Assembly (NCBI RefSeq): GCF_028692895.1
Contig: NZ_JAQUWN010000027.1
Span: forward strand, 1-44,738
Length of the DNA: 44,738 bases
Direction of reading: 5' to 3'
Source of the DNA: Pseudodesulfovibrio sp.
GTDB lineage: Bacteria > Desulfobacterota > Desulfovibrionia > Desulfovibrionales > Desulfovibrionaceae
The translations under genes were made by a program, and so were the position numbers. The notes below the pieces were generated by a model that made no database searches, was not told where the DNA came from, and saw only the letters and a program-made list of their open reading frames with translations. How positions within the stretch are numbered: position 1 is the stretch's first letter; every line of letters begins with the position of its first letter. This document shows positions 16,827 through 26,535 of the stretch, piece after piece.

Positions 16827-17849
16827 ATGGCCGGAACAGGGACGGGCGGCGAAATCTATCTGGATTCGGTGCAGATGCAGACCCTGGAGCGGGCGTTCCG
16901 GGAGTGGGCCGAGGCGTCCCCCCGGCAGGACGTCCGCCTGTCGCGGCGGCGCATCCTGCTCCTCTTCCTGCTCATCCGCTACACCGGGGCCAAGCTGAAC
17001 GAGACCCTCTCCCTGGACCTGCGGCGGGACATCGACACCGCCGGGTGCCGCGTCCACCTGCGCGGCGGGGACGAGGACGGCGCGTCGCGGGACATCCAGC
17101 TCTCGGAGAGCCTGGCCGGGGAGCTGCGCCGCGCCATGTCCGACCCGGACTTCATGGACTCCATCGACCACAGCTTCGACGTGGACCCGGCCTTTGTACG
17201 GCGCAAGTTCTACGAACGGGCCGAGGCGTGCGGGTTCGACAAGCGGCTGGGCAGCCCGGAGATGCTGCGCAAGGCCAGGGCCGTGGAACTGATGCAGGGC
17301 AACCTGCCCCTGCCCGCCGTGCAGCTCATGCTCGGCCAGTCCGTGGTTAGCCAGGCGGCGTCCAGCGGCTCCTTCTCCGAGTCCGACCTGCGCGAGGTGA
17401 CGCGGCTCTACATGGACCGCGAGTCCGACCGCCGCACCAGCGCGCGCAACGCCTTCTACGGCAAGGTCACGGCCATCGCCAGGGGGGACATTCAGGCGCG
17501 CGTGGAGCTGGCCACGGCCGACGGCCACGCCGTGGCCACGCTCATCACCCTCAACAGCCTGGAGCGGCTCTGCCTGACCCCCGGCAAGCTGGTCACGGCC
17601 GAGGTCAAGGCCCCCTACGTCATGCTCGAACGCGGCGGGACAGCGTCCTCCAGCGCGGACAACGTCTTCGAGGGCGCCGTGGTCCGCATCGCCTCCGGAA
17701 AGATCAGCACCGAATACATCGTCCGCATCTCCGAGGCGGCCGAGCTCTGCTCCGTGGTCTCCACGGCCAGCGCAAACCGGCTCGACCTGCGCGTCGGCGA
17801 TCCGGTCCGCGCCCTGTTCAACGGCTATTCCGTGGTCCTGCACGCCTAG
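16827..17849 (+). CDS. tunR: TunR-type tungstate/molybdate-responsive regulator
   Basis: The first 190 residues resemble the catalytic domain of tyrosine recombinases (RYTGAKLNETLSLDL, then SPEMLRKARAVELM and AVQLMLGQS), but the active site is dismantled: the box I Arg is Lys (TGAK for TGLR), the first His of HxxR is Glu, GHS is GQS, and no tyrosine nucleophile follows. Two TOBE/Mop oxyanion-binding domains follow (about 207-270, starting NAFYGKVTAI, and 278-338, starting NVFEGAVVRI). This architecture matches the TunR regulators I remember from Desulfovibrio, in which a dead recombinase fold serves as DNA-binding domain and tungstate as ligand. Start ATG 16827 follows CGGAG; longer open frames upstream have no support. 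The 105-nt leader begins at the inverted repeat it shares with the TSUP permease. Confidence 0.88.
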   Translation: MAGTGTGGEIYLDSVQMQTLERAFREWAEASPRQDVRLSRRRILLLFLLIRYTGAKLNETLSLDLRRDIDTAGCRVHLRGGDEDGASRDIQLSESLAGELRRAMSDPDFMDSIDHSFDVDPAFVRRKFYERAEACGFDKRLGSPEMLRKARAVELMQGNLPLPAVQLMLGQSVVSQAASSGSFSESDLREVTRLYMDRESDRRTSARNAFYGKVTAIARGDIQARVELATADGHAVATLITLNSLERLCLTPGKLVTAEVKAPYVMLERGGTASSSADNVFEGAVVRIASGKISTEYIVRISEAAELCSVVSTASANRLDLRVGDPVRALFNGYSVVLHA

Positions 17850-17958
17850 CCGCCCGACGGCAGCAGACGCTCCCCACGGGAACCGCTTGCCACGGCGGCG
17901 ACGTTTCATTACGGTTCACGTTGCATCGAAATACGACAGTGAACAGGAGCGGCCCCCC

Positions 17959-19359
<1,401 letters not shown>

Positions 19360-19366
19360 GGCGGCC

Positions 19367-19705
19367 ATGGAAAAGATACTCATCCCCCTGCTGGACAGCG
19401 ACGTGGCCCCCCGGTTCGACCTGGCCACCGACGTGCTCGTGGTCTCCTTCTCCCGCGAGACCCTGACCATGGGCACCATCAAGGAAAAGGTCGTGGTCCT
19501 GAACAACGCCTCGTCCGAGGCCGCCTGCCGCCTCGCCCTGAGCGAAAACGTCCGCACGGTCATCTGCGCGGGCATCGAGGCGGAATACCACGACTTCCTG
19601 ACCTGGAAAGGAATCAAGGTCCTGGACGACGTCTGCGGACCCGTGGACCTGGTACTCGAATCCTACCTGACCGACGCCCTGGAAAAGGGCATGTGCTTCT
19701 ACTGA
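19367..19705 (+). CDS. NifX/NafY-like iron-molybdenum cofactor-binding family protein
   Basis: The 112-residue protein is a single domain of the dinitrogenase iron-molybdenum cofactor family (RNase H-like fold): KILIPLLDSDVAPRFDLATD at the start, a central CRLALSENVRTVICAGIEAE and a helical end. Family members bind metal-sulfur clusters in nitrogenase assembly, but in sulfate reducers many copies occur without nitrogenase genes, as here, with unknown roles. The cysteines are few (positions about 53, 66, 86 and 110). It is coupled to the activator gene (7 nt gap, GAGGCGG ribosome site overlapping the end). With the cysteine-rich PAS sensor next door, a metal- or redox-related signal for the activator is possible, but this is inference. 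Confidence 0.82.
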   Translation: MEKILIPLLDSDVAPRFDLATDVLVVSFSRETLTMGTIKEKVVVLNNASSEAACRLALSENVRTVICAGIEAEYHDFLTWKGIKVLDDVCGPVDLVLESYLTDALEKGMCFY

Positions 19706-19722
19706 GCCGACACCGTTTCTAT

Positions 19723-19779
19723 ACGTTTCAAAATGACACTTGGCCAAAAACGCGTTTTGGACCAAAACGTTTCATTTTG
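19723..19779. promoter_or_regulatory. Dyad-symmetric element, probable activator binding region
   Basis: Nested inverted repeats share a centre near 19753: CAAAATGA (19729-19736) with TCATTTTG (19772-19779), and CCAAAA (19744-19749) with TTTTGG (19755-19760). TTTTGGACCAAAA (19755-19767) is itself symmetric. The word ACGTTTCA occurs at 19723 and 19767. The centre is about 100 bp upstream of the -24 element, a normal distance for an enhancer site. ACGTTTCATT is also found at 17901-17910, upstream of the activator gene. Confidence 0.65.
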
Positions 19780-19849
19780 CTTCTAAGCGTTTCCGCACCC
19801 CATTCTCATTTTTCATTCAACATCCGGCAACAACTGAAAAACTTCATAT

Positions 19850-19864
19850 TGGCATAGCCATTGC
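19850..19864 (+). promoter_or_regulatory. Sigma-54 (-24/-12) promoter
   Basis: TGGCAT-N5-TTGC has the invariant GG and GC with exactly ten bases between them. Transcription should begin around 19876, giving a leader of about 43 nt before the pseudo-receiver gene. An activator gene lies immediately upstream. Confidence 0.85.
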
Positions 19865-19918
19865 CTATAAGGGGCCAGTCGCGTGAGGAACGACAACCGC
19901 TTTTCAGGCAAGGGTATC

Positions 19919-20290
19919 ATGCACGTATTGCTCATCGACGCCGACGACGACTTTCGCCGCAACCTGGCGGACAGACTGTCCAAACGCGGACTGACGGTTC
20001 TGGACACCGGGGACGCCGAAGAGGCCGCCCGACTGGCGCGCGGGGAAAACGCCGAGGCGATTCTGGCCGGGCTCTCCAGCCCCAAGGAACCGCTGCTCTA
20101 TTTCCTGTCCGAACTCCGGCAGGAACGCCCGGAAAGCACCGTCATCCTCATCAACCACTCCGGCGAGGTGTCGCTCTCCATCGAGGCCATGAAACTTGGC
20201 GTCGTTGACGAGGCGGGCGTCCCCGTGGACCTGGAGGACCTGCTCGGGAAGCTCCGGGCGGCGGTTGCATCGAGGAAAAGCGGCCATTAG
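19919..20290 (+). CDS. Degenerate response-regulator receiver domain (pseudo-receiver)
   Basis: The 123-residue protein is a lone receiver fold: HVLLIDADDDF keeps the acidic metal-binding residues (Asp9-Asp11), but the phosphate-accepting Asp is Gly51 (ILAGLSSP, where VLLDxxMP is expected), the Thr/Ser of strand 4 is replaced in VILINHSG, and the conserved Lys of strand 5 is absent (VVDEAGVPVDL). It therefore cannot be phosphorylated normally and probably works through protein contacts or ligand binding. ATG 19919 is preceded by AAGGG and matches the family start; an upstream GTG at 19883 would add 12 residues. It is the first gene behind the sigma-54 promoter, with the CBS gene 42 nt downstream, suggesting a regulatory role for the transporters of the operon. 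Confidence 0.82.
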   Translation: MHVLLIDADDDFRRNLADRLSKRGLTVLDTGDAEEAARLARGENAEAILAGLSSPKEPLLYFLSELRQERPESTVILINHSGEVSLSIEAMKLGVVDEAGVPVDLEDLLGKLRAAVASRKSGH

Positions 20291-20332
20291 GGGTTTGTGA
20301 AGTTGTTACCGTTTGTTGGGAGGAAGGAAGAT

Positions 20333-20851
20333 ATGAAAGTCAAAGACCTGATGATCCCCGTGGGCGAGTACCGCACCGTCGGCGTGGACGCCATCTTCGG
20401 CGAAGTGGCCGCCGCGCTGGCGGACAGCGGCCACCGCGACGTCATCGTCGTGGACGGGGACGGCAATCTGGCGGGCGTGCTGACCATGATCGACATCATG
20501 CTCGCCCTGGAGCCCAATTACAAAAAGCTTGGCAAGAAGGACCTGGGGTCCGACACACTGTCCAACCGCTACGTGGCGGACATCTTCAAGGAGTTCGGCC
20601 TCTGGTCCGACACCCTGACCAAGGTCTGCCAGAACGGATATGGCACCAAGGTCTCCGAGGCCATGCACGTGCCCGCAGAGACCGACTACCTGGACGAGGA
20701 AGACGCGCTGGAGCACGCCATCCACCGCTTCATCATCGGGACGCACCAGCCCCTCATCGTCCGCAGGGACGGCGCCATCACCGGCGTGCTGCGCATGGGC
20801 GACGTCTTTGGCGAAATCACCAGGCGCATGCTCGCCTGCCACGTCAAGTAG
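20333..20851 (+). CDS. Tandem CBS-domain protein
   Basis: The 172 residues are two CBS motifs: KVKDLMIPVGEYRTVGVD to VLTMIDIMLAL (about 1-60) and KVSEAMHVPAET to VLRMGDVFGEI (about 105-165), joined by a helical linker (YKKLGKKDLGSDTLSNRY). Such pairs bind adenine nucleotides (AMP, ATP or similar) and report energy state, often to a transporter. No other domain is attached. ATG 20333 lies behind GGGAGGAAGGAAG, a strong ribosome site; the open frame continues 12 codons upstream without one. It is 14 nt before the DASS transporter gene, so nucleotide control of transport is a fair guess. Confidence 0.88.
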   Translation: MKVKDLMIPVGEYRTVGVDAIFGEVAAALADSGHRDVIVVDGDGNLAGVLTMIDIMLALEPNYKKLGKKDLGSDTLSNRYVADIFKEFGLWSDTLTKVCQNGYGTKVSEAMHVPAETDYLDEEDALEHAIHRFIIGTHQPLIVRRDGAITGVLRMGDVFGEITRRMLACHVK

Positions 20852-20865
20852 GGGAGGAGGAAACC

Positions 20866-22341
20866 ATGGAAGCAGCTCCCGCCATCAAACCCGCCTTTGA
20901 CTGGAAGCGCCTGGTCTTCATGCTCATCGGCGCGACCCTGTTCACCGTCGTCTATTTCTCTCCCTCCTGGCCCGACGCCATCGACCCGATGGGCCAGCAC
21001 TTCATCCTGTCCAAGGAGGCCAAGGGCGCCATCGCCGTCTTCCTCCTGGCCGGAACATGGTGGGTCTTCGAGGTCGTGCCCATCGGCGTCACCTCGCTGA
21101 TGATCGGCATCCTCCAGGTCATGTTCCTGATCCGGCCCGCCAAGGTCGCCTTCAAGGACTTCATGGACCCGTCCGTGCTCTTCATCTTCGCCTCCATCAT
21201 GATCGGCCTGGTCTTCACCAAGACCGGCCTGACCAAGCGGCTGGCATACAAGATGCTCGACATCGTGGGCGAGCGGACCTCCATGATCTATCTCGGCGTC
21301 TTCGTGGTCACGGCCGCGCTGACCCACATCATGGCCCACACCGCCGTGGCAGCCACCATCTATCCCCTGCTCCTCGCCATCTACGCCCTCTACGGCGAGG
21401 GCGACCGGCCCACCAAGTTCGGCAAGGGACTGTTCATCGGCATGGCCTATGTGGCCGGCGCGGGCTCCATCATCACCCTGCTCGGCGCGGCGCGCGGCGC
21501 GGTGGCCCTCGGCTTCTTCAAGGAAATCGTCCACGTCGAGGTCGGATTCTTCGAGCTCACCTACTACATGGCCCCCATCGGATGGGGCATGACCTTCCTG
21601 CTCTGGCTGTTCTTCATGATCTTCCTCAAGCCCGAAAAGGACCGCATCCCCGGCCTGCGCGAAAAGGCCCGCGAGCTCAACGCCAAGATGGGCAGCCTGA
21701 CCCGCAACGAAATCATGGCCGCCGTCATCGTGGCCACCGTCATCATCATCATGTCCCTGCGCGCCTTCGTCCCCGCCCTCAAGGCCGTGGACAAGACCGC
21801 CATCATCCTCTGTTCCTCGGTCCTGTTCTTCGTCTTCAAGATCCTGGACCTCAAGGACCTGGAAGACATCCCCTGGAACATCATCCTGCTCTTCGCGGGC
21901 GCCATGTCCATCGGCTTCTGCCTGTGGGAGACCGGCGCGGCCAAGTGGATGGCCGTCAACTGGCTGGTCATGTTCCAGGAGGCCAACTGGTTCGTCTTCA
22001 TCATGTCCATCGCCTTCTTCGTGATGATCATGACGAACTTCATCATGAACGTGGCGGCGATAGCCATATCGCTCCCGGTCGCACTCGTCATCGCGCCCTA
22101 CCTGGGCGTGGCTCCTGAGGTCATCCTCTACGCCTCGCTGGTCATGGCGGGCATGCCGTTCCTGCTCCTGGTGGGCGCGGCTCCCAACGCCATCGCCTAC
22201 GACTCCGGCCAGTTCACCCCCGGCGAGTTCTTCAAGTGGGGCGTCCCCGCCTCGCTGCTGCTCATGGTTATGGTGGGCCTCGCCGTGCTGGTCATCTGGC
22301 CCCTCATGGGTATGCCTATCACCCTGCCCGCAGGGGGGTAG
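20866..22341 (+). CDS. DASS/SLC13-family sodium:anion transporter
   Basis: The 491-residue inner membrane protein has 11-13 hydrophobic segments and the DASS pattern: WWVFEVVPIGVTSLM, the first re-entrant region near residue 157, a large middle loop (KPEKDRIPGLREKAREL), IPWNIILLFAGAMSIG, and GAAPNAIAYDSGQF near the end. Classic members import dicarboxylates or citrate with Na+. The two SNT motifs that bind Na+ and substrate are changed, to AHT (157-159) and MNV (394-396), so the substrate or coupling ion could differ; sulfonates, sulfate or other organic anions remain possible. GGGAGGAGG precedes ATG 20866. The operon also has a NhaB antiporter, which would remove co-imported Na+. Confidence 0.88.
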   Translation: MEAAPAIKPAFDWKRLVFMLIGATLFTVVYFSPSWPDAIDPMGQHFILSKEAKGAIAVFLLAGTWWVFEVVPIGVTSLMIGILQVMFLIRPAKVAFKDFMDPSVLFIFASIMIGLVFTKTGLTKRLAYKMLDIVGERTSMIYLGVFVVTAALTHIMAHTAVAATIYPLLLAIYALYGEGDRPTKFGKGLFIGMAYVAGAGSIITLLGAARGAVALGFFKEIVHVEVGFFELTYYMAPIGWGMTFLLWLFFMIFLKPEKDRIPGLREKARELNAKMGSLTRNEIMAAVIVATVIIIMSLRAFVPALKAVDKTAIILCSSVLFFVFKILDLKDLEDIPWNIILLFAGAMSIGFCLWETGAAKWMAVNWLVMFQEANWFVFIMSIAFFVMIMTNFIMNVAAIAISLPVALVIAPYLGVAPEVILYASLVMAGMPFLLLVGAAPNAIAYDSGQFTPGEFFKWGVPASLLLMVMVGLAVLVIWPLMGMPITLPAGG

Positions 22342-22364
22342 CCAAGCAAACCAAGATATGGAAT

Positions 22365-22401
22365 AACTACGGTTGCCGTGTTGAACACGGCAACCGTAGT
22401 T
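22365..22401 (+). other. Perfect 18-bp inverted repeat between the DASS and beta-helix genes
   Basis: Bases 22365-22382 and 22384-22401 are exact inverted copies around one base. No U-run follows, and the ATG of the next gene is 21 nt away. It may act as an attenuator or an RNA-processing site that sets transporter level relative to downstream genes. Confidence 0.75.
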
Positions 22402-22422
22402 CTCCACAACCCCCGGAAAGCC

Positions 22423-23844
22423 ATGGAAAAATTAGAAGCCTTATTCGACCATATCGCCTCCAGGGTCAACGTGAACCTCAAGCCGCTCGGCATCGACGTC
22501 CGCCCCCTGCTGCAGAATTCCATCCCCAGGGAACGCCACCTGCTCTACTACGCGTTCTACGCCCTGACGCAGGACCACCCCCTCAGCTTCAAATTCCTGA
22601 ACTCCAATCTGGCCGGGAGCTATTTCCTGGGCAAAACCATGGTCGACCGATCGGTCCTCTACAAGAGCGACATCCGCGGCGACGAGCTTAAGCGCAAGGG
22701 CGACGTGGTGGAGTTCAACGGCGTGAAGACCAGGCTCTTCTATGACGAGGTCATCCGCATCATCAATTCGTTCCTGGTCAAGACCCTTGTCCACAACAAC
22801 TCGAAAAACGCCGAGATGCCCGAGGTGTTCCGCATCCTGAACACGGTCGCCATGCACTTCTCCAACATCCACGGCACCACCTGCGAAGGCGTCTACCTCG
22901 GCCCCTTCGCCACCGCCGACTTCTCGGTCATGCACAACTGCGTGGTCGGGGACTTCTCCTACGTCCAGGCGGGCGACCTGGCCAACAAGATCATCGAGCC
23001 CGGCAGGGTCTGGATCCGGGCGCGGGGACTCTATGAATTCAACTACGTCTTCCCGGAAGGCGTGGTGGAAAAATACGTCAAACTGAACGAGCACGGACAG
23101 CTCTCCGGCAAGTTCATCGAATACGTGGACGAAACCAAGGAGGACTTCGTTCCCGTCTACTCCACCCTCGCCCCCGAGCCGCTGGAGAACATTCCCGAGT
23201 CCACTTATGTAAGCCCCTATGCCGTCATCAAGGGACAATGCGAGATAGGGGAGAACTGCCTGATCGTGCAACGCGCCCACGTGGAGAACTCCGTCGTGGG
23301 CAAGGGCTCCAACGCCCAGGAAAACTGTTTCATCAAGAACTCCGTCTACGAGGGCAACGACGTCACGGCCCACGGCGGAAAGGTCATCCACGCCCACATA
23401 GGCAAAAACGTTTTCGTGGGCTTCAATTCCTTCGTTCATGGAACCAAGGACGCGGCCATCACCATCGGCCGCGACTCCATCGTCATGCCGCACACCATCA
23501 TCGACGCCGAGGAGCCCATCGAGGTTCCCGAGAACTCGGCCATCTGGGGTTACGTGACACGGCAGGCGGACCTGGCCAACCAGTGCGTGGATTTGGAGCA
23601 ATTCTCGAAGACTACCGATCTCACGCTCGGAAACGCCACCTTCAAGGGGGATGGCGACGCCTTCGTCAAGGCGTTCCGGCACCGCATCGAGCACATCCGC
23701 GAGGAAAACGGCGCCTACTACAACGGCACGGAAAAGACTCGCGGTCACGCACAAAAGACGCAGGATGCCTGCTTCAACATCCTCCAGCCGTTCCAATCCG
23801 GTCCGGGGATGGGCATGTATCCGACAATGACCATCGGCGAATAG
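22423..23844 (+). CDS. Left-handed beta-helix (hexapeptide repeat) protein of unknown function
   Basis: The 473-residue protein has hexapeptide repeats in two places: a short set at about 150-210 ([20 protein letters not shown]) and a long one at about 263-376 ([48 protein letters not shown]). Such left-handed beta-helices occur in acyltransferases, nucleotidyltransferases and gamma carbonic anhydrases. The His pattern of gamma carbonic anhydrase is not obvious to me. The N-terminal 140 residues (starting [15 protein letters not shown]) are helical and match no family I know. No signal peptide. ATG 22423 follows GGAAAG; the upstream GTG at 22378 lies inside the hairpin. It sits between two Na+-linked transporters in one operon, but how it relates to them cannot be told. 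Confidence 0.75.
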   Translation: MEKLEALFDHIASRVNVNLKPLGIDVRPLLQNSIPRERHLLYYAFYALTQDHPLSFKFLNSNLAGSYFLGKTMVDRSVLYKSDIRGDELKRKGDVVEFNGVKTRLFYDEVIRIINSFLVKTLVHNNSKNAEMPEVFRILNTVAMHFSNIHGTTCEGVYLGPFATADFSVMHNCVVGDFSYVQAGDLANKIIEPGRVWIRARGLYEFNYVFPEGVVEKYVKLNEHGQLSGKFIEYVDETKEDFVPVYSTLAPEPLENIPESTYVSPYAVIKGQCEIGENCLIVQRAHVENSVVGKGSNAQENCFIKNSVYEGNDVTAHGGKVIHAHIGKNVFVGFNSFVHGTKDAAITIGRDSIVMPHTIIDAEEPIEVPENSAIWGYVTRQADLANQCVDLEQFSKTTDLTLGNATFKGDGDAFVKAFRHRIEHIREENGAYYNGTEKTRGHAQKTQDACFNILQPFQSGPGMGMYPTMTIGE

Positions 23845-23893
23845 GTTGCCGGCGGATCAGCGACAACCAGTCACACGAGTTAGGAGAACCACC

Positions 23894-25513
23894 ATGTCCC
23901 AGTCACTAGCGGCTGCCTTCGGCAAGAACTTTCTCGGCAATGCGCCGGGATGGTACAAGACGGCGATTCTTGCCTTTCTCATCATCAACCCCATCCTCAT
24001 CTACACGGCGGGCCCCTTCGTCGCCGGATGGGTGCTCATCGGCGAATTCATCTTTACCCTGGCCATGGCGCTCAAATGCTACCCGCTCCCCGCGGGCGGC
24101 CTGCTGGCCATAGAGGCCGTCATCTTCAAGCTGACGACCCCGTTGACGGTCTATCATGAAGCGAAGAACAACTTCGCCGTCATCCTGCTGCTGATTTTCA
24201 TGGTGGCGGGCATCTACTTCATGAAGGACTTCCTGCAATACACCTTCACCCGCATCCTCACCAGGGTGCGCTCCAAGATCGCCATCTCCCTGATGTTCTG
24301 CTTCGCGGGCGCGTTCCTCTCCGCCTTCCTGGACGCCCTGACCGTCACCGCCGTCATCATCGCGGTGGCCTTCGGCTTCTACAACGTCTACCACCGCTTC
24401 GCCTCCGGCAAGAACATGCAGTGCGAGCACGACCTGTGCTCCGACAGCACGGTCAAGGAGACGCAGCGCGAGGAGCTGGCCCAGTTCCGCGCCTTCCTGC
24501 GCAACCTGATGATGCACGGCGCGGTGGGCACCGCCCTGGGCGGCGTGTGCACCCTGGTCGGCGAGCCCCAGAACCTGCTCATCGGCGAGGAAATGGGCTG
24601 GCATTTCATACCGTTCTTCCTCCAGGTGGCCCCGGTCTCCATGCCGGTCCTGGCCGTTGGCCTCCTGACCTGCATCTTCGTGGAGCGGTTCCACATCTTC
24701 GGCTACGGCGCGGTCATGCCGGGCAACATCCGCTCCCACCTGCTGGAGACCGCCATCCAGATGGAGGAAAAGCGCGGCGCCGAGGGCAAGGCCAAGCTGA
24801 TCGTCCAGGGGCTTATCGGCGTCTGGCTGATCGTGGCCCTGGCCCTGCACCTGGCCGAGGTCGGCATCATCGGCCTCTCGGTCATCGTCCTGCTGACCTC
24901 GCTCAACGGCTACACCGACGAGCACCAGTTCGGCCCGGCCTTCGAGGAAGCTTTGCCCTTCACCGCCCTGCTGGTGGTCTTCTTCTCCATCGTGGGCGTC
25001 ATCCATGACCAGCACCTGTTCGCCCCGGTCATGCATCTGGTCCTCTCCATGCACGGCCACATGCAGATGGCGGCCTACTACATCGCCAACGGCCTGCTTT
25101 CCATGATCTCCGACAACGTGTTCGTGGCCACGGTCTACATCTCCGAGACCAAGATGCACTTTGTCCAGTTGCTCGGCACCGTCCCCGGCGTCACCGACTC
25201 CGTGGCCCTCATGGACAAGCTGACCGACCCGCACCTGAACCGCCCCGATGTCATCGCCTCGCTGCCCCAGGCCATCCAGGGCCAGGTCGGCGACATGATG
25301 CGCCACTTCGACAAGCTGGCGGTGGCCATCAACACCGGCACCAACATCCCGTCGGTGGCCACGCCCAACGGGCAGGCGGCCTTCCTCTTCCTGCTGACCT
25401 CGGCCCTGGCCCCGGTCATCCGGCTCTCCTACGGCCGCATGGTCATCCTGGCCCTGCCCTATACCATCACCATGTCCATCACGGGCCTAGCCGCCACCTA
25501 CTACTTCCTGTAG
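23894..25513 (+). CDS. nhaB: NhaB-type Na+/H+ antiporter
   Basis: The 539-residue protein follows E. coli NhaB closely in pattern: [20 protein letters not shown] at the start, [60 protein letters not shown] and a C-terminal [15 protein letters not shown]. About twelve transmembrane segments are visible. NhaB exchanges internal Na+ for external H+ and shares the ion transporter fold of the DASS protein in the same operon. TAGGAGA lies before ATG 23894; the frame open from 23846 overlaps sequence with no coding character. As the last gene before the terminator, it probably balances Na+ brought in by the DASS transporter. Confidence 0.93.
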   Translation: MSQSLAAAFGKNFLGNAPGWYKTAILAFLIINPILIYTAGPFVAGWVLIGEFIFTLAMALKCYPLPAGGLLAIEAVIFKLTTPLTVYHEAKNNFAVILLLIFMVAGIYFMKDFLQYTFTRILTRVRSKIAISLMFCFAGAFLSAFLDALTVTAVIIAVAFGFYNVYHRFASGKNMQCEHDLCSDSTVKETQREELAQFRAFLRNLMMHGAVGTALGGVCTLVGEPQNLLIGEEMGWHFIPFFLQVAPVSMPVLAVGLLTCIFVERFHIFGYGAVMPGNIRSHLLETAIQMEEKRGAEGKAKLIVQGLIGVWLIVALALHLAEVGIIGLSVIVLLTSLNGYTDEHQFGPAFEEALPFTALLVVFFSIVGVIHDQHLFAPVMHLVLSMHGHMQMAAYYIANGLLSMISDNVFVATVYISETKMHFVQLLGTVPGVTDSVALMDKLTDPHLNRPDVIASLPQAIQGQVGDMMRHFDKLAVAINTGTNIPSVATPNGQAAFLFLLTSALAPVIRLSYGRMVILALPYTITMSITGLAATYYFL

Positions 25514-25533
25514 CCCCGGCGGAAACACGCAAT

Positions 25534-25570
25534 AAAAAAGGGCTCCGCACGAATGCGGAGCCCTTTTTTT
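25534..25570. terminator. Strong bidirectional rho-independent terminator
   Basis: A stem of 16 pairs (25534-25549 with 25554-25569) with the loop CGAA is flanked by A6 and T7, so it can stop transcription from both sides. It ends the sigma-54 operon and the convergent binding-protein gene. Confidence 0.95.
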
Positions 25571-25589
25571 CACGTCCTCGGTCCGACCG

Positions 25590-26366
25590 CTACCGGCCGG
25601 GGAAAATCATCTCCAAATACCGCGCCTGGACGTCCCCGGCCGATATCCGCCGCAGCCCCTCGTTGAAGACCCGGAGCAGCTCCCGGCCCCGCGCCCCCCT
25701 CTTGAAGCAGACGTGCAGGGAGTTGATCCCGAGCAGCCGGTCGTTGAGCTTGAGCAGGTGCGCCCGCGACCGGAGCGACTCGTCCGTCAGGCACAGGTAG
25801 CGGAAGACATTGACATCCACCGCGGCCATATCCACACGGCCGCCCAGGACCTTGCGCAGGTTGAACAGGTCGTTGACCGACGTGTCGACCTCCAGCTTGC
25901 CGTCGGCCACCATCCGGTCGAACGGCTCCGTGTTCACATAGCCCTTGACCGTGCCGATGCGCAGCCCGATCAGGTCCTCCAGCCGCTTCCACGCGAAATC
26001 GTGGCCGGCATACTCGGCAAAGCCCAACGAACTGGAGCCCATGGCCTCGGAATAAAGGAAAAGCCCACTGCGGAGGCTCGATGCGTATTCGGGATAGAAC
26101 CCGTCCACGTCGGGGTCGTGCAGGGCGAGGTCGACGGCGCGCTTCCAGGGGAAATACCGGACCTCGACGACGTAGCCCATGCTCTCGAAGGCGGTGCGGA
26201 CCACCTCGCCGCTGGCTCCGCCGCGCGTCAGGGCCGCGCCCGTATAGGGCGGCCACTCCAGGGAAGTGAGGACCACGGTCCGCTCGGCGCACCAGCCGGA
26301 CGTCGCGAATCCGATGGCGAGGGAAAGGAGAAGGAGGAACAGGCGACGACTCATCCAGCTCCGCAT
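25590..26366 (-). CDS. Orphan periplasmic solute-binding protein (SBP_bac_3 family)
   Basis: A signal peptide (about 27 residues, ending GWCA) leads into a two-lobed amino acid-type binding domain: VVLTSLEWPPYTG, then FPWKRAVDLAL, DGFYPEYASS, IGLRIGTVKGYVNTEPF and a final LRRISAGDVQARYLEMIF. The 258 residues are normal for the family. There are no ABC permease or ATPase genes next to it, and many such solitary proteins in Desulfovibrio are not true transport subunits but may feed chemoreceptors or be of unknown use. GGAGG stands before ATG 26366. A chemotaxis receptor gene lies 1.1 kb upstream on the same strand, but no link is shown. Confidence 0.85.
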   Translation of the reverse strand: MRSWMSRRLFLLLLSLAIGFATSGWCAERTVVLTSLEWPPYTGAALTRGGASGEVVRTAFESMGYVVEVRYFPWKRAVDLALHDPDVDGFYPEYASSLRSGLFLYSEAMGSSSLGFAEYAGHDFAWKRLEDLIGLRIGTVKGYVNTEPFDRMVADGKLEVDTSVNDLFNLRKVLGGRVDMAAVDVNVFRYLCLTDESLRSRAHLLKLNDRLLGINSLHVCFKRGARGRELLRVFNEGLRRISAGDVQARYLEMIFPGR

Positions 26367-26535
26367 ACTTCCTCCATGGCGACGGTCATGCGTGCACTGC
26401 CCGACCCGTGGCGCACAGGGGGGACGGAAGGATCGAAAACGAGGCTACCGGCCTGCGCCAATGCCGACCAACTGCGACGCCGATTCGGCGGACGCTTCGG
26501 ACAACAGCTACCGCCTGCAATGAATCATATCACAA

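Noticed and set aside
16827-17849. A phage or transposon integrase
   Set aside because: Catalytic residues are lost, two TOBE domains are attached, and no other mobile-element gene or attachment site is nearby.
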